Positions 9,115 through 18,203 are shown, numbered from the stretch's first letter. The stretch: DNA of 33,289 nucleotides from an uncultured Porphyromonadaceae bacterium (GCA_947174915.1 CAMWKV010000006.1:1-33289); one strand, 5' to 3'. Program-made: numbers and translations. Notes: generated from the letters alone by a model not told the origin.

Positions 9115-9729
9115 ATGATAGTAAATACAGCCCGCTTCGTAGTAAGTAATACCGACTACAACAAATGCCCGACCGAAATGCGCCATGAATACGCCTTCAT
9201 CGGCCGATCGAACGTAGGTAAATCTTCTCTCATCAACATGTTGACCGGACACAGTGGTCTTGCAATGACCTCGGCTACCCCCGGCAAGACAATGCTCATC
9301 AACCACTTCCTTATCAACGACAGCTGGTATATCGTAGACCTTCCCGGCTATGGCTACGCTCGTCGCAGCAAGGCCGACCGCGACCGTCTCGAAGGCATTA
9401 TCAAGAGCTATATCCTTGGACGTGAGCAGATGACAAATCTCTTTGTACTCATCGACAGCCGCCACAAGCCCCAGAAAATCGACCTTGAATTCATGGAATG
9501 GCTCGGCGAGAACGGTGTGCCTTTCAGCATCGTTTTCACAAAGATGGACAAGCAGAGCCCCACTGCCGGAGCGAAGCAGACAGCAGAATATTGCGCTCAA
9601 CTCCTGGAGTCGTGGGAAGAATTGCCGCCGGTATTCTACACCTCAAGCGAAGATGGCCGCGGACGCGATGCTCTGCTCAACTATATCGAGGAGATGAACC
9701 GTCTGCCGCTTCTCGACAGCGAACAATAG
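9115..9729 (+). CDS. engB: Ribosome biogenesis GTP-binding protein EngB/YsxC/YihA
   Basis: [58 protein letters not shown]. Track start at 9088 is TTG; ATG 9115 preferred. Confidence 0.93.
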   Translation: MIVNTARFVVSNTDYNKCPTEMRHEYAFIGRSNVGKSSLINMLTGHSGLAMTSATPGKTMLINHFLINDSWYIVDLPGYGYARRSKADRDRLEGIIKSYILGREQMTNLFVLIDSRHKPQKIDLEFMEWLGENGVPFSIVFTKMDKQSPTAGAKQTAEYCAQLLESWEELPPVFYTSSEDGRGRDALLNYIEEMNRLPLLDSEQ

Positions 9730-9734
9730 AACAG

Positions 9735-9774
9735 TCGTCAGTGTTTTAATTGCAAACATTTAAAACACTGACGA
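9735..9774 (+). terminator. Perfect 15-bp hairpin (TCGTCAGTGTTTTAA - 10 nt - TTAAAACACTGACGA) between engB and a small ORF; terminator or 5'UTR regulatory hairpin
   Basis: Arms 9735-9749 and 9760-9774 are exact reverse complements; no T-tract follows; ATG begins at 9776. Confidence 0.7.
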
Positions 9775-9775
9775 T

Positions 9776-9940
9776 ATGAAAACTGAAAATACATCCGACA
9801 ACAAACAGAAACCGGTGGACACGTATCCCGGCGTAGCAATCAACGTGGGTGATGATGACAAAGTGAGCGAGCGCCTCGTGGACGAACGCACTAAGGCTCA
9901 GAATAATAACCCTCGCAACGACTACGAAAAAGACAATTGA
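9776..9940 (+). CDS. Putative 54-aa hydrophilic, charged small protein
   Basis: ATG..TGA: MKTENTSDNKQKPVDTYPGVAINVGDDDKVSERLVDERTKAQNNNPRNDYEKDN. Not in the ORF track because of the length cutoff; good start context after a hairpin, protein-like composition. Confidence 0.55.
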   Translation: MKTENTSDNKQKPVDTYPGVAINVGDDDKVSERLVDERTKAQNNNPRNDYEKDN

Positions 9941-10041
9941 GCCGTGCTGATGGTAGAGTCTGATGTCCGTACTCGCGTCTATCAATCTTTAACTTAGCAC
10001 CTATCAATTCGAAGTAACAATATAGGTTGCATCTATACAGA

Positions 10042-10085
10042 ATGACGAAGCCTCCCTGTGTTAGCGACAAGGGAGGCTTCGTCAT
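10042..10085. terminator. 16-bp perfect hairpin (ATGACGAAGCCTCCCT / AGGGAGGCTTCGTCAT), probable bidirectional terminator between the small ORF (+) and tRNA-Gly (-)
   Basis: Arms 10042-10057 and 10070-10085; starts 5 nt past the tRNA 3' end on the minus strand. Confidence 0.7.
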
Positions 10086-10090
10086 ATTGA

Positions 10091-10162
10091 GCGGTAAACG
10101 AGACTCGAACTCGCGACCTGAGGCTTGGGAAGCGTCTGCTCTACCAACTGAGCTATTACCGC
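10091..10162 (-). tRNA. tRNA-Gly (anticodon CCC)
   Basis: Reverse complement GCGGTAA TA GCTCAGTTGGTAGAGC A GACGC TTCCCAA GCCTC AGGTC GCGAG TTCGAGT CTCGT TTACCGC folds as a cloverleaf; U discriminator follows; CCA not encoded; one C.C mismatch in the anticodon stem. Confidence 0.9.
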
Positions 10163-10172
10163 ATTTACGCTG

Positions 10173-10204
10173 CAAAGTTATCTATTTTTCCGCACCTGTG
10201 CAAA
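10173..10204 (-). promoter_or_regulatory. Bacteroidetes-type promoter for tRNA-Gly
   Basis: On minus strand: TTTG (10204-10201), 20-bp spacer, TAACTTTG (10180-10173), just upstream of the tRNA 5' end at 10162. Confidence 0.6.
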
Positions 10205-10248
10205 TCTTTTTTACACAGATGCGGGTTTACCGGGCAACTTACAGTACT

Positions 10249-11445
10249 TTAGTGCTTTATATGCAGAGAGCCATACATCATTGCAGCAAGTGATATGAAT
10301 AATATCAGACTGCCGAGCAGGAGTGCATAGGACTCAAGCGACAAGAGGATATAGCAGCATCCATAAATCGCAGTAAGGATAGAACCTATCACCAGTCCGA
10401 CATTTCTTGACCTGAGCATCCGCCACAGATATCCGGATATCAGAAGCACAGTCATTGCCGAAGCTATCAGATAAGCCACGCCGAAGGATGCATGCTCGGA
10501 GAATGATAGCAGCAGAGTGTAGAATATTACCAGCGCAGCGCCTATCAGAAAGTAGTTAAGCAGTGGAATATTGCGCTTCATCATTATCTCCGCATCGAAC
10601 ACACTCATGAATGTAAGGACAATGATGATAAAGGCATATTTCAGTGCGCGGGACACTTTCTGATAACGGTCAACACCGACGAGGAATTTTGCACCAACTT
10701 CCGGGATATCATAGTGGTGATACTCAGCTTTCTTAGCACCGACAGGCGTTTCAAACTCCCACAGGGCTGAAAAGTTACGTCCTTGCACGCTGCGTTGATT
10801 GGGCAATATACCACTGAACGAGGGATGGCCGGCTTCTCCTTCTATAGATATCGAAGATGCATCTGCCATATCCTTGATGTAGAGCGAGCTTGAGCCGTGA
10901 ATATCAAAATCCGTGGCAAATTCGAGCGTATCGGGCTGCGCTGTCGCATCAATCTTTGCGTAGATATATGAATCTGACTGCTCCCAATTGATTGACTTAC
11001 CGCCAATCGTCAGCGGAGACAGCTTCACTATCTGCCCGGGATTAACCGTAAGCCGAACGTACATTGAATCGGCAGCAACTTTATCTGTATTGAAAGAACC
11101 TGAGATTGCCACGCGAGCATTGAAAACTTCGGCTTCATAGATACTTCGGTGCAATGTCTGCGTTTCGACAGTTGCTTTACAGTTGAAAGTTTCGGGGTAA
11201 AGCCGGACGGCAGTGTCAGGATTTTCCTGTATCGTTGGCGTGGCAATCTCTACCTTTCCACCCCATTCTTTGGCAATCTGACCGGCGACCTTGTCACTGA
11301 GACCTTCACGAGAATCCAATATCACCCATACGACGAGGGTGCCTATCATTAATAGACAGCACTGAAGCCCCAGGAGAAGAGCCTTAGTACCATAAGTCAT
11401 CGGCCTCTTGACCTGTACCTGCACAGGCGTCTGAATATTGTCCAT
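10249..11445 (-). CDS. creD: CreD-family inner membrane protein (with periplasmic region)
   Basis: GSSSLYIKDMADASSISIEGEAGHPSFSGILPNQRSVQGRNFSALWEF, LVGVDRYQKVSRALKYAFIIIVLTF, LIGAALVIFYTLLLSFSEHASFGVAYLIAS, YCYILLSLESYALLLGSLILFI-type CreD signature. Confidence 0.85.
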   Translation of the reverse strand: MDNIQTPVQVQVKRPMTYGTKALLLGLQCCLLMIGTLVVWVILDSREGLSDKVAGQIAKEWGGKVEIATPTIQENPDTAVRLYPETFNCKATVETQTLHRSIYEAEVFNARVAISGSFNTDKVAADSMYVRLTVNPGQIVKLSPLTIGGKSINWEQSDSYIYAKIDATAQPDTLEFATDFDIHGSSSLYIKDMADASSISIEGEAGHPSFSGILPNQRSVQGRNFSALWEFETPVGAKKAEYHHYDIPEVGAKFLVGVDRYQKVSRALKYAFIIIVLTFMSVFDAEIMMKRNIPLLNYFLIGAALVIFYTLLLSFSEHASFGVAYLIASAMTVLLISGYLWRMLRSRNVGLVIGSILTAIYGCCYILLSLESYALLLGSLILFISLAAMMYGSLHIKH

Positions 11446-11448
11446 GGC

Positions 11449-12057
11449 CTATTTGATTATCAGTTCTTCGTCTTCAATGCGCAGTCGGAGAGTGAAATAC
11501 ATGGCTACGGCAATGAGTACAAACAGCACAATACTGCCCACAAGCAGAGCCATCGAGCCTATGCTTATCAAGAGATATATCAAAGCGTATTCCACCACCA
11601 GTATTCCGACCGTCAGTTTCACAGCCTTTGAATTTTCCGTAATTCCCTTTATGAACCATCCAATCAGTCCTACGGTCATGGCAGTAACGATGATATATGA
11701 GGCGGCGAACGGTAATTTCTCAGATATGGCGAGCAGGAGTAGATAGAACAACGCCAAAGCGCATCCTATCAGACCGTATTGGATATAGTTTATACCTTTC
11801 CGGAAGATTACATCTACCATCATGAGAGATACTAATGTGACTGAAATCATAGCAAAGCTGTAGTCGATTGCATCGGACAGCAGTTTGTAGCTTGATTCGG
11901 TGAAGAGTCCACTGTTCATACGATGCGAGGAGATAGTGTAGACACCTCCGGCCAAGAGTGCAAGTACAACCGACGCGCCAAAGACAAAGAGGCAATGAAG
12001 ACCCAGCCACGACATCGTGTACTTGGGCTTACGACAAATTTGATCACATTTTTCCAT
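11449..12057 (-). CDS. CreD-like membrane protein lacking the periplasmic domain (C-terminal TM-region paralog)
   Basis: IDYSFAMISVTLVSLMMVDVIFRKGINYIQYGLIGCALALFYLLLLAISEKLPFAASYIIVTAMTVGLIGW...YALIYLLISIGSMALLVGSIVLFVLIAVAMY aligns by eye to the TM region of the adjacent CreD. Start ATG at 12057 preferred over 12093. Confidence 0.78.
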   Translation of the reverse strand: MEKCDQICRKPKYTMSWLGLHCLFVFGASVVLALLAGGVYTISSHRMNSGLFTESSYKLLSDAIDYSFAMISVTLVSLMMVDVIFRKGINYIQYGLIGCALALFYLLLLAISEKLPFAASYIIVTAMTVGLIGWFIKGITENSKAVKLTVGILVVEYALIYLLISIGSMALLVGSIVLFVLIAVAMYFTLRLRIEDEELIIK

Positions 12058-12187
12058 AGTCAATAAATTTATCAGATTGAGATTACTTCGCAAAAGTAAC
12101 GGATAAATTTGAATATCTTTTATATTTATTCTAATTTTAAGTTTATTAACAGGAGCATCATGTCATAGTATGAATATTGCCGGAGAT

Positions 12188-12218
12188 TTTGTCTTTAAGC
12201 AAAAATCTTATACCTTTG
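12188..12218 (+). promoter_or_regulatory. Bacteroidetes-type promoter for galE
   Basis: TTTG (12188-12191), 19-bp spacer, TACCTTTG (12211-12218), upstream of ATG 12287. Confidence 0.72.
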
Positions 12219-12286
12219 CAGGCAGAAATGAATGTCGCCGGCGATATATCGCGGCACATGTAGTTCAATAACTAAAACAAGTAAGC

Positions 12287-13318
12287 ATGAGCAGTAAAAA
12301 GGAGACAGTTCTCGTATCCGGCGGCGCCGGTTATTTAGGCTCCCACACTACCGTAGCCCTCATCGAAGCAGGCTATGACGTTGTTGTTATCGACAACTTT
12401 TCAAATTCCGAACCGTCATCCATCGAAGGAGTAGAGAAAATTGTTGGACGTAAAATTTGTTTTGAAGAAATTGATACGTGCGATAAAGAAGCTCTGCGCG
12501 GAGTGTTCGAGCGCCACGAATTCAACACTGTCATCCATTTTGCCGCCTTCAAAGCCGTAGGTGAATCGGTAGAAAAGCCCCTCATGTATTATCAGAACAA
12601 TCTTGTGTCGTACATGAATATCCTGGAGATGATGAAGGAATACAGTCGCCCTAATGTGCTCTTTTCCTCATCGGCTACCGTTTACGGCGAGGCCGAGGTC
12701 ATGCCGGTGACAGAGCAGACTCCCAGACAGCCCTCTACCTCGCCGTACGGCAACACCAAGCAGATGGCCGAAGACATACTCCGCGACTGCTGTGCCGCCT
12801 ACGACAATTTCTACGGCATCGCCTTGAGATACTTCAACCCCATAGGCGCTCACCCATCTGCTCTCATCGGCGAGTTACCGCGCGGTGTGCCCAACAACCT
12901 TGTGCCTTTCATCACACAGACTGCCGCCGGCATCCGCGAGTGCCTGTCAGTGTTCGGCAATGACTATGATACCCCCGACGGCAGTTGCCTCCGCGACTTT
13001 ATCGATGTCACTGATCTGGCCAAGGCTCATGTTGCCGCCGTCGATAGAATGACTCAGGGTAAGATGAAGCAGAAATACGAAATCTTCAACATCGGCACCG
13101 GTCGCCCCGTATCTGTACTCGAACTTATCACACGCTTTGAGAAAGCCAATAATCTCACTCTGCCCTACCGCATCGTAGCACGTCGTCCCGGCGACACGCC
13201 CTTCATCTGGGCCGACACCACGCTGGCCAATGAAGAACTCGGATGGAAAGCTGAATGTGACCTCGACGACTCACTCCGCTCAGCCTGGGCATGGGAAGTT
13301 CATCTGCACGAGCGGTGA
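12287..13318 (+). CDS. galE: UDP-glucose 4-epimerase
   Basis: VSGGAGYLGSHTTVALIEAGYDVVVIDNFSNS, YGNTKQMAEDIL, LRYFNPIGAHPS, CLRDFIDVTDLAKAH. Confidence 0.95.
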   Translation: MSSKKETVLVSGGAGYLGSHTTVALIEAGYDVVVIDNFSNSEPSSIEGVEKIVGRKICFEEIDTCDKEALRGVFERHEFNTVIHFAAFKAVGESVEKPLMYYQNNLVSYMNILEMMKEYSRPNVLFSSSATVYGEAEVMPVTEQTPRQPSTSPYGNTKQMAEDILRDCCAAYDNFYGIALRYFNPIGAHPSALIGELPRGVPNNLVPFITQTAAGIRECLSVFGNDYDTPDGSCLRDFIDVTDLAKAHVAAVDRMTQGKMKQKYEIFNIGTGRPVSVLELITRFEKANNLTLPYRIVARRPGDTPFIWADTTLANEELGWKAECDLDDSLRSAWAWEVHLHER

Positions 13319-13368
13319 ATGTTCCAGCAAACATATTGATTAGCAGCTTTTAACACTGCGAATTATAA

Positions 13369-13397
13369 TTTAAGGACGGCCATGAGCCGTCCTTAAA
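13369..13397 (+). terminator. Intrinsic terminator downstream of galE
   Basis: 12-bp stem TTTAAGGACGGC / GCCGTCCTTAAA with 5-nt loop followed by CTTTTCC. Confidence 0.8.
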
Positions 13398-13514
13398 CTT
13401 TTCCGCCATTAAATTGTATTCCGCACAATCAAACTCATTACATTATCAATCAGCATATTACGTAATTTAAAGTAATTCCTGATGGAAATTTTAGTGAAAT
13501 TTCTTCACAAAATA

Positions 13515-13546
13515 TTTGGAAATACGATAAGGATTTCTTAATTTTG
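13515..13546 (+). promoter_or_regulatory. Bacteroidetes-type promoter for ndk
   Basis: TTTG (13515-13518), 20-bp spacer, TAATTTTG (13539-13546), ATG at 13588. Confidence 0.58.
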
Positions 13547-13587
13547 AAGCAATCAAAATGCCGATTAACAATCTTTAAAAGCTCACT

Positions 13588-14049
13588 ATGGAGCAGACCT
13601 TTATAATCCTGAAACCTTCTACCATCATCCGTGGTCTTGTAGGAGACGTAATGACACGTTTCCAGCGCAAGGGTCTTCGCATCGCCGGCATTAAAATGCT
13701 GCAACTCGATGAAGACATTCTCCGCCGTCACTACGCACACCTCGTAGATAAGCCATTTTTCCCTCTCATTCTGAAATCTATGATGGCTACCCCGGTGATT
13801 GTCGCAGTACTGGCAGGAAAAGATGCCGTAACTGTTGTGCGCACCATGACAGGTGCTACCAACTGCCGCAAGGCAGACCCCGGTACAATCCGCGGTGACT
13901 TCGGCATGAGCGGTCAGGAGAATATTGTCCATGCGTCAGACAGCGTGGAGAATGCGAAGGCCGAGATTGAACGGTTCTTCAAGCCTGAAGAAATTTTTGA
14001 TTACACTCTACCTACACAGGCTGCACTCTATGCGGCCGACGAACTTTAA
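13588..14049 (+). CDS. ndk: Nucleoside diphosphate kinase
   Basis: MEQTFIILKPSTIIRGLVGDVMTRFQRKGLRI, GATNCRKADPGTIRGDFGMS, catalytic-His motif ENIVHASDSVENAKAEI. Confidence 0.94.
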   Translation: MEQTFIILKPSTIIRGLVGDVMTRFQRKGLRIAGIKMLQLDEDILRRHYAHLVDKPFFPLILKSMMATPVIVAVLAGKDAVTVVRTMTGATNCRKADPGTIRGDFGMSGQENIVHASDSVENAKAEIERFFKPEEIFDYTLPTQAALYAADEL

Positions 14050-14082
14050 CCCCCAGCGCAACATAAAATACCATTCTCTCCA

Positions 14083-15057
14083 ATGAAAGGAATTATCACA
14101 GCGTTATCACTTATGGTGGCTGCCTTCAGCCTTTCGGCCGAATCCTATGTGCTTCCGGACAGGCATGCCTCAAACCACGACGCCCTCCTTGCCAATCAAG
14201 GTAACGCCGGCATCATGGTTGAGAACACCACAAAATATCTGGAAGAAATTTTCGCCGAAGAAGAGGAGCCCGAATTTGACATATACACCGAAGGATGGGA
14301 TAGCAAGCGCGTCAACTGCTACGCCAACACCAAAGTACCTTCGCGTGCCACTATTGATGTATCGAAGTTCAGCATGCCCCACCCCGGCTACATCACCTCG
14401 CCCTACGGCTACCGACGCCGCTTCAAGCGCATGCACAAAGGCGTTGACATCAAGCTGAACATCGGTGATACCGTACGCTCGGCATTCGACGGACGCATCC
14501 GCATCATTAACTTCGAGCGCAAAGGCTATGGCAAGTACGTAGTAGTACGTCACACCAACGACCTTGAGACAGTATACGGACACCTGTCAGATTATCTCGT
14601 TGAAGAAGGTCAGTATGTGAAGGCCGGCGATCCTATTGCACTCGGCGGCAACACCGGTCGCTCCACCGGCCCCCACCTCCACTTCGAGACTCGCTACATG
14701 GGTTACGCCATCAACCCATGCGCCATCTTCGACTTTGCCAATCAGACCACCCATACAGATACATACACCTTCGACAAGAACACATACCAGGATGCCCGCA
14801 ACTTCTCTCCCGCGGCCAACACCGAATATGCTAAAGAGTATCTCAAGAAGAACCCCAACAAGCCTTATGTACGCAATTCGAGCGCGACAGCATCATCCGG
14901 CAGCCGCAGTTCATCGTCATCGTACCGCGTGCGCAAGGGCGACAGTCTGAGCAAGATTGCCTCTCGCAACGGCACCACAGTCGCCAAGCTCTGCAAACTC
15001 AACGGTATCACGACCAAGACTAAACTGCAAGTAGGTCAGCGACTAAAGGTGAGATAA
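14083..15057 (+). CDS. M23-family (LytM) metallopeptidase with C-terminal LysM domain
   Basis: Signal peptide; GYITSPYGYRRRFKRMHKGVDI, TVYGHLSDYLV, STGPHLHFETRYMG (H/D/HxH metal ligands); LysM YRVRKGDSLSKIASRNGTTVAKLCKLNGI. Confidence 0.94.
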   Translation: MKGIITALSLMVAAFSLSAESYVLPDRHASNHDALLANQGNAGIMVENTTKYLEEIFAEEEEPEFDIYTEGWDSKRVNCYANTKVPSRATIDVSKFSMPHPGYITSPYGYRRRFKRMHKGVDIKLNIGDTVRSAFDGRIRIINFERKGYGKYVVVRHTNDLETVYGHLSDYLVEEGQYVKAGDPIALGGNTGRSTGPHLHFETRYMGYAINPCAIFDFANQTTHTDTYTFDKNTYQDARNFSPAANTEYAKEYLKKNPNKPYVRNSSATASSGSRSSSSSYRVRKGDSLSKIASRNGTTVAKLCKLNGITTKTKLQVGQRLKVR

Positions 15058-15097
15058 GTAACGTCCGAGCCGCTTATTTTGCAACAAATTATACACT

Positions 15098-15127
15098 ACC
15101 CCTGCTACATTGATTCGTGGCAGGGGT
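15098..15127 (+). terminator. Weak hairpin terminator candidate after the M23 peptidase gene
   Basis: ACCCCTGC / GCAGGGGT arms (15098-15105, 15120-15127) followed by GATTTATAT. Confidence 0.5.
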
Positions 15128-15254
15128 GATTTATATAATGCCCACCCACAAAAAGCACTCCGAGGGAGATGGCTTTATCGTAGAGATTCAGTCGATTAGT
15201 ATTTTTTAACCGAGATTAATTGAGCTCAATTTTCCCCGCTTGGGAAATAATGGT

Positions 15255-15262
15255 TAACTTTG
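15255..15262 (+). promoter_or_regulatory. -7-type element (TAACTTTG) for hpt
   Basis: TAnnTTTG consensus 26 bp upstream of ATG 15288; -33 region TTTTCC only a partial match. Confidence 0.5.
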
Positions 15263-15287
15263 TACAATTTATTACAAAAGATAAATA

Positions 15288-15830
15288 ATGAAAGAAGTGA
15301 CGTACGAAGGTCTGACCTTCCGACCTTATATATCCAAAGAACAGATTCAGGCTCGCGTAGCAGAGCTTGGAGAGGAAATCAAGCGCGATTGCGCAGACAA
15401 AGTGCCCTTGTTTGTGTGCGTACTCAACGGTGCATTTCCTTTTGCAAGCGACCTCTTCCGCGCCGTTGAAGACATTGACGCCGAGATTGCCTTTATCCGC
15501 CTCAAAAGCTACGAAGGGACATCAAGCACAGGTACTGTGAAAGAAGTTCTCGGCCTGAATGATGACATTGAGGGTCGTACACTCATCGTCGTAGAGGATA
15601 TCGTTGATACCGGCAACACTATCTACCGCCTCGTCAATGACCTCAAGAAGAAGAACCCGGCCGACGTAAAAATCGCTACACTTCTTTTCAAGCCCGAAGC
15701 ACTGCAGTGCGACGTTAAACCCGACTATGTAGGCTTCAGCATCCCCAAGAAATTCATTATCGGTTACGGCCTTGACCTTAACGAAAAAGCACGTAATCTT
15801 AACGATATATACATCCTTAAAGAGGACTAA
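15288..15830 (+). CDS. hpt: Hypoxanthine phosphoribosyltransferase
   Basis: [41 protein letters not shown] motif [34 protein letters not shown]. Confidence 0.94.
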   Translation: MKEVTYEGLTFRPYISKEQIQARVAELGEEIKRDCADKVPLFVCVLNGAFPFASDLFRAVEDIDAEIAFIRLKSYEGTSSTGTVKEVLGLNDDIEGRTLIVVEDIVDTGNTIYRLVNDLKKKNPADVKIATLLFKPEALQCDVKPDYVGFSIPKKFIIGYGLDLNEKARNLNDIYILKED

Positions 15831-15839
15831 TCTCAAAAA

Positions 15840-16421
15840 ATGAATATAGTTATTTTTGGAGCTCCCGGCAGTGGCAAAGGGACTCAGAGCGAGCGCATTA
15901 TCGAACGCTATGGTCTTCATCACATCTCTACCGGCGAAGTGCTCCGCGACCACATCGCCCGCGGCACACACCTCGGTCAAGTAGCGAACACATTCATATC
16001 GCAGGGCATGCTCATCCCCGATGAACTGATGCTGGATGTTCTTGCCGACATTTTCCGTCAGAATCCCGAATACGCCAAGGAAGGCGTTATCTTCGACGGT
16101 TTCCCCCGCACCATCGCTCAGGCAGAAGCACTGTCCAAGCTCCTCGCGGCCTATAATACTGATGTTCACGCTGTTGTAGGTCTGGATGTAGATGAAGATG
16201 AACTCGTACGACGCATGCTCGAACGTGGCAAGTCCAGCGGTCGCAGCGACGACAATATAGACACCATCAAGAAGCGTCTCGACGTGTACCATCGCCAGAC
16301 ATCCCCCCTGCGCGACTACTACAACAAGAAAGGCAACTTCCACGCTATCAACGGCAACGGTACCCTTGACCGCATCTTCAATGACATTGCTGTTGTTCTC
16401 GACGAACAGAAGAATAAGTAA
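15840..16421 (+). CDS. adk: Adenylate kinase (short, lidless-type)
   Basis: MNIVIFGAPGSGKGTQSERIIERYGLHHISTGEVLRDHIA, VIFDGFPRTIAQAEAL, RLDVYHRQTSPLRDYY. Confidence 0.95.
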   Translation: MNIVIFGAPGSGKGTQSERIIERYGLHHISTGEVLRDHIARGTHLGQVANTFISQGMLIPDELMLDVLADIFRQNPEYAKEGVIFDGFPRTIAQAEALSKLLAAYNTDVHAVVGLDVDEDELVRRMLERGKSSGRSDDNIDTIKKRLDVYHRQTSPLRDYYNKKGNFHAINGNGTLDRIFNDIAVVLDEQKNK

Positions 16422-16430
16422 TATAGCGCA

Positions 16431-18167
16431 ATGTATAAGTTCGAAGACGCATACGAAAAAGCGCCATACAACGACTTGCTGCAAATATACCAGCAAAGTT
16501 TCATCGATAGCTTCCCTCTGCCCGCACTCACCGACTATGTGAACGGAAAGACAATAACCTACGGTGATATGGCCCGTCGTATAGCCCGCCTTCATCTGTT
16601 CTTTGAACTCTGCGGTATCCGCCCCGGTGACAAGATTGCCCTCCTCGGCACCAACAGACCGAACTGGGTGATAACGTTCATGGCAACAATCACCTACGGA
16701 GCGACTATCGTCCCTATTCTGAGCGATTTCAATCCGACAGATGCGCAGCACATCGTATCACATTCGGACGCTGTGCTACTCTTCGTGTCCGACAATATCT
16801 TCTCGCACCTGGACTTCGATGCTATGCCCGAACTGCGGGCTGTAATTTCGCTCGATTCACGCACTGTTATCGCCGAACGAGCTCCACTTACAACTCCTAC
16901 CGGGCGTCGACCGACCTCACACAAAGGCCTGGTGTCAAGCCTTACACGACACTTCCACAAGCGTTACCCTAACGGATTCTCGTCAACAGATATTCGTTAC
17001 TCGCACTTCGACGGAGACTCCGTCGCTGTAATCAACTACACCTCAGGTACCACCGGCTACTCAAAAGGCGTCATGCTCACGCTCGACAACCTCCGAGGCA
17101 ACGTAGTATTCGGCATCCGTTCCAAGCTGCACTATCAAAGCTCGCGCTGTCTATCGTTCCTGCCCCTGGCACACACCTACGGCTGTACTTTCGACATGCT
17201 GGTACCACTGTCGGTGGGTGCGCATGTTACACTATTGGGCAAGACTCCCACTCCCATGCTTCTCTTGAAGGCCATGAGACAGGTGCGACCCTCGCTCATC
17301 GTATGCGTACCGCTCATTCTGGAGAAGATATACCGCAAAGTCGTCGTACCGATGATTACGAAGAAACCCATCCGCTGGGTTCTTGCCGTGCCGGGACTCG
17401 ACAAAGCAGTCTACAGCATAATCCGTAAAAAGCTGGTAGATGCCTTCGGCGGACAGTTCGAAGAAGTTATTGTAGGCGGAGCACCTCTCAACCCCGAGGT
17501 AGAGAGTTTCCTCGAGACGATAAAATTCCCCTTCACCGTAGGCTACGGTATGACCGAGTGCGGTCCACTCATCAGCTATTCACCATGGCGACGCTTTGAA
17601 CCCGGCACTACGGGTCGTGTCCTCAGAGGCATCATGGAGGCCAAGATTCTCGTGGACTCTACTCTCCCCGTTGTCGACGGACACCCTCAGGGAGAGATTA
17701 TGGTTCGCGGCCTGAACGTGATGAAAGGCTACTACAAGAATCCTGACGCTACCCTCGCAGCTCTCGAAGAGGATGGTTGGCTTCATACAGGCGACATGGG
17801 CTGGCTGAGCGAACCGAACAATCGCACCATCCACATCCGTGGCCGTTACAAGACGATGATTCTTTCGTCCAATGGACAGAATATCTACCCCGAAGAGATT
17901 GAAGCCAAGATGAATAACATGCCCTACGTCAATGAGTGTCTCGTCATTGAGCGCAGCGGTCATCTTGTGGCGCTCTGTCATCCGGATGCAGATCAGGTGA
18001 CTCGTGACGGCCTTGACGACGAAGCTCTCAAGGCAGCCATGCTCGATAATCTGTCAGCACTCAATGCTCTCGTAGCTCCCTACGAGCGAGTGCAGGATAT
18101 CGAGATAATGCCTGAGGAATTCGAAAAGACGCCCAAACGCTCCATTCGCCGCTTCCGCTATAAGTAA
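16431..18167 (+). CDS. AMP-binding long-chain fatty-acid-CoA ligase-like enzyme
   Basis: A3 motif INYTSGTTGYSKGVML, A5 VGYGMTECGPLISY, GWLHTGDMGWL, IHIRGRYKTMILSSNGQNIYPEEIEAKM. Confidence 0.92.
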   Translation: MYKFEDAYEKAPYNDLLQIYQQSFIDSFPLPALTDYVNGKTITYGDMARRIARLHLFFELCGIRPGDKIALLGTNRPNWVITFMATITYGATIVPILSDFNPTDAQHIVSHSDAVLLFVSDNIFSHLDFDAMPELRAVISLDSRTVIAERAPLTTPTGRRPTSHKGLVSSLTRHFHKRYPNGFSSTDIRYSHFDGDSVAVINYTSGTTGYSKGVMLTLDNLRGNVVFGIRSKLHYQSSRCLSFLPLAHTYGCTFDMLVPLSVGAHVTLLGKTPTPMLLLKAMRQVRPSLIVCVPLILEKIYRKVVVPMITKKPIRWVLAVPGLDKAVYSIIRKKLVDAFGGQFEEVIVGGAPLNPEVESFLETIKFPFTVGYGMTECGPLISYSPWRRFEPGTTGRVLRGIMEAKILVDSTLPVVDGHPQGEIMVRGLNVMKGYYKNPDATLAALEEDGWLHTGDMGWLSEPNNRTIHIRGRYKTMILSSNGQNIYPEEIEAKMNNMPYVNECLVIERSGHLVALCHPDADQVTRDGLDDEALKAAMLDNLSALNALVAPYERVQDIEIMPEEFEKTPKRSIRRFRYK

Positions 18168-18203
18168 TTATTGTCCGCTAAAACATTCTAGCGGACAATA
18201 ATT
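18166..18203 (+). terminator. Hairpin terminator overlapping the ligase stop codon
   Basis: 15-bp perfect arms AATTATTGTCCGCTA (18166-18180) / TAGCGGACAATAATT (18189-18203), 8-nt loop. Confidence 0.75.

Noticed and set aside
10027-10293. 88-aa plus-strand ORF and the overlapping minus ORF 9891..10175
   Set aside because: They translate through the tRNA-Gly and its terminator hairpin; SNSRPEAWEASALPTELLPH-like peptides are a familiar spurious product of tRNA sequence.
15138-15209. 23-aa ORF MPTHKKHSEGDGFIVEIQSISIF in the M23-hpt intergenic region
   Set aside because: Very short, follows a terminator-like hairpin, no supporting composition or context; likely chance.
15522-16751. 409-aa minus-strand ORF antisense to hpt/adk/acyl-CoA ligase
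   Set aside because: Lies opposite three well-supported genes, with no recognisable domain; explained by GC and codon bias of the true frame.
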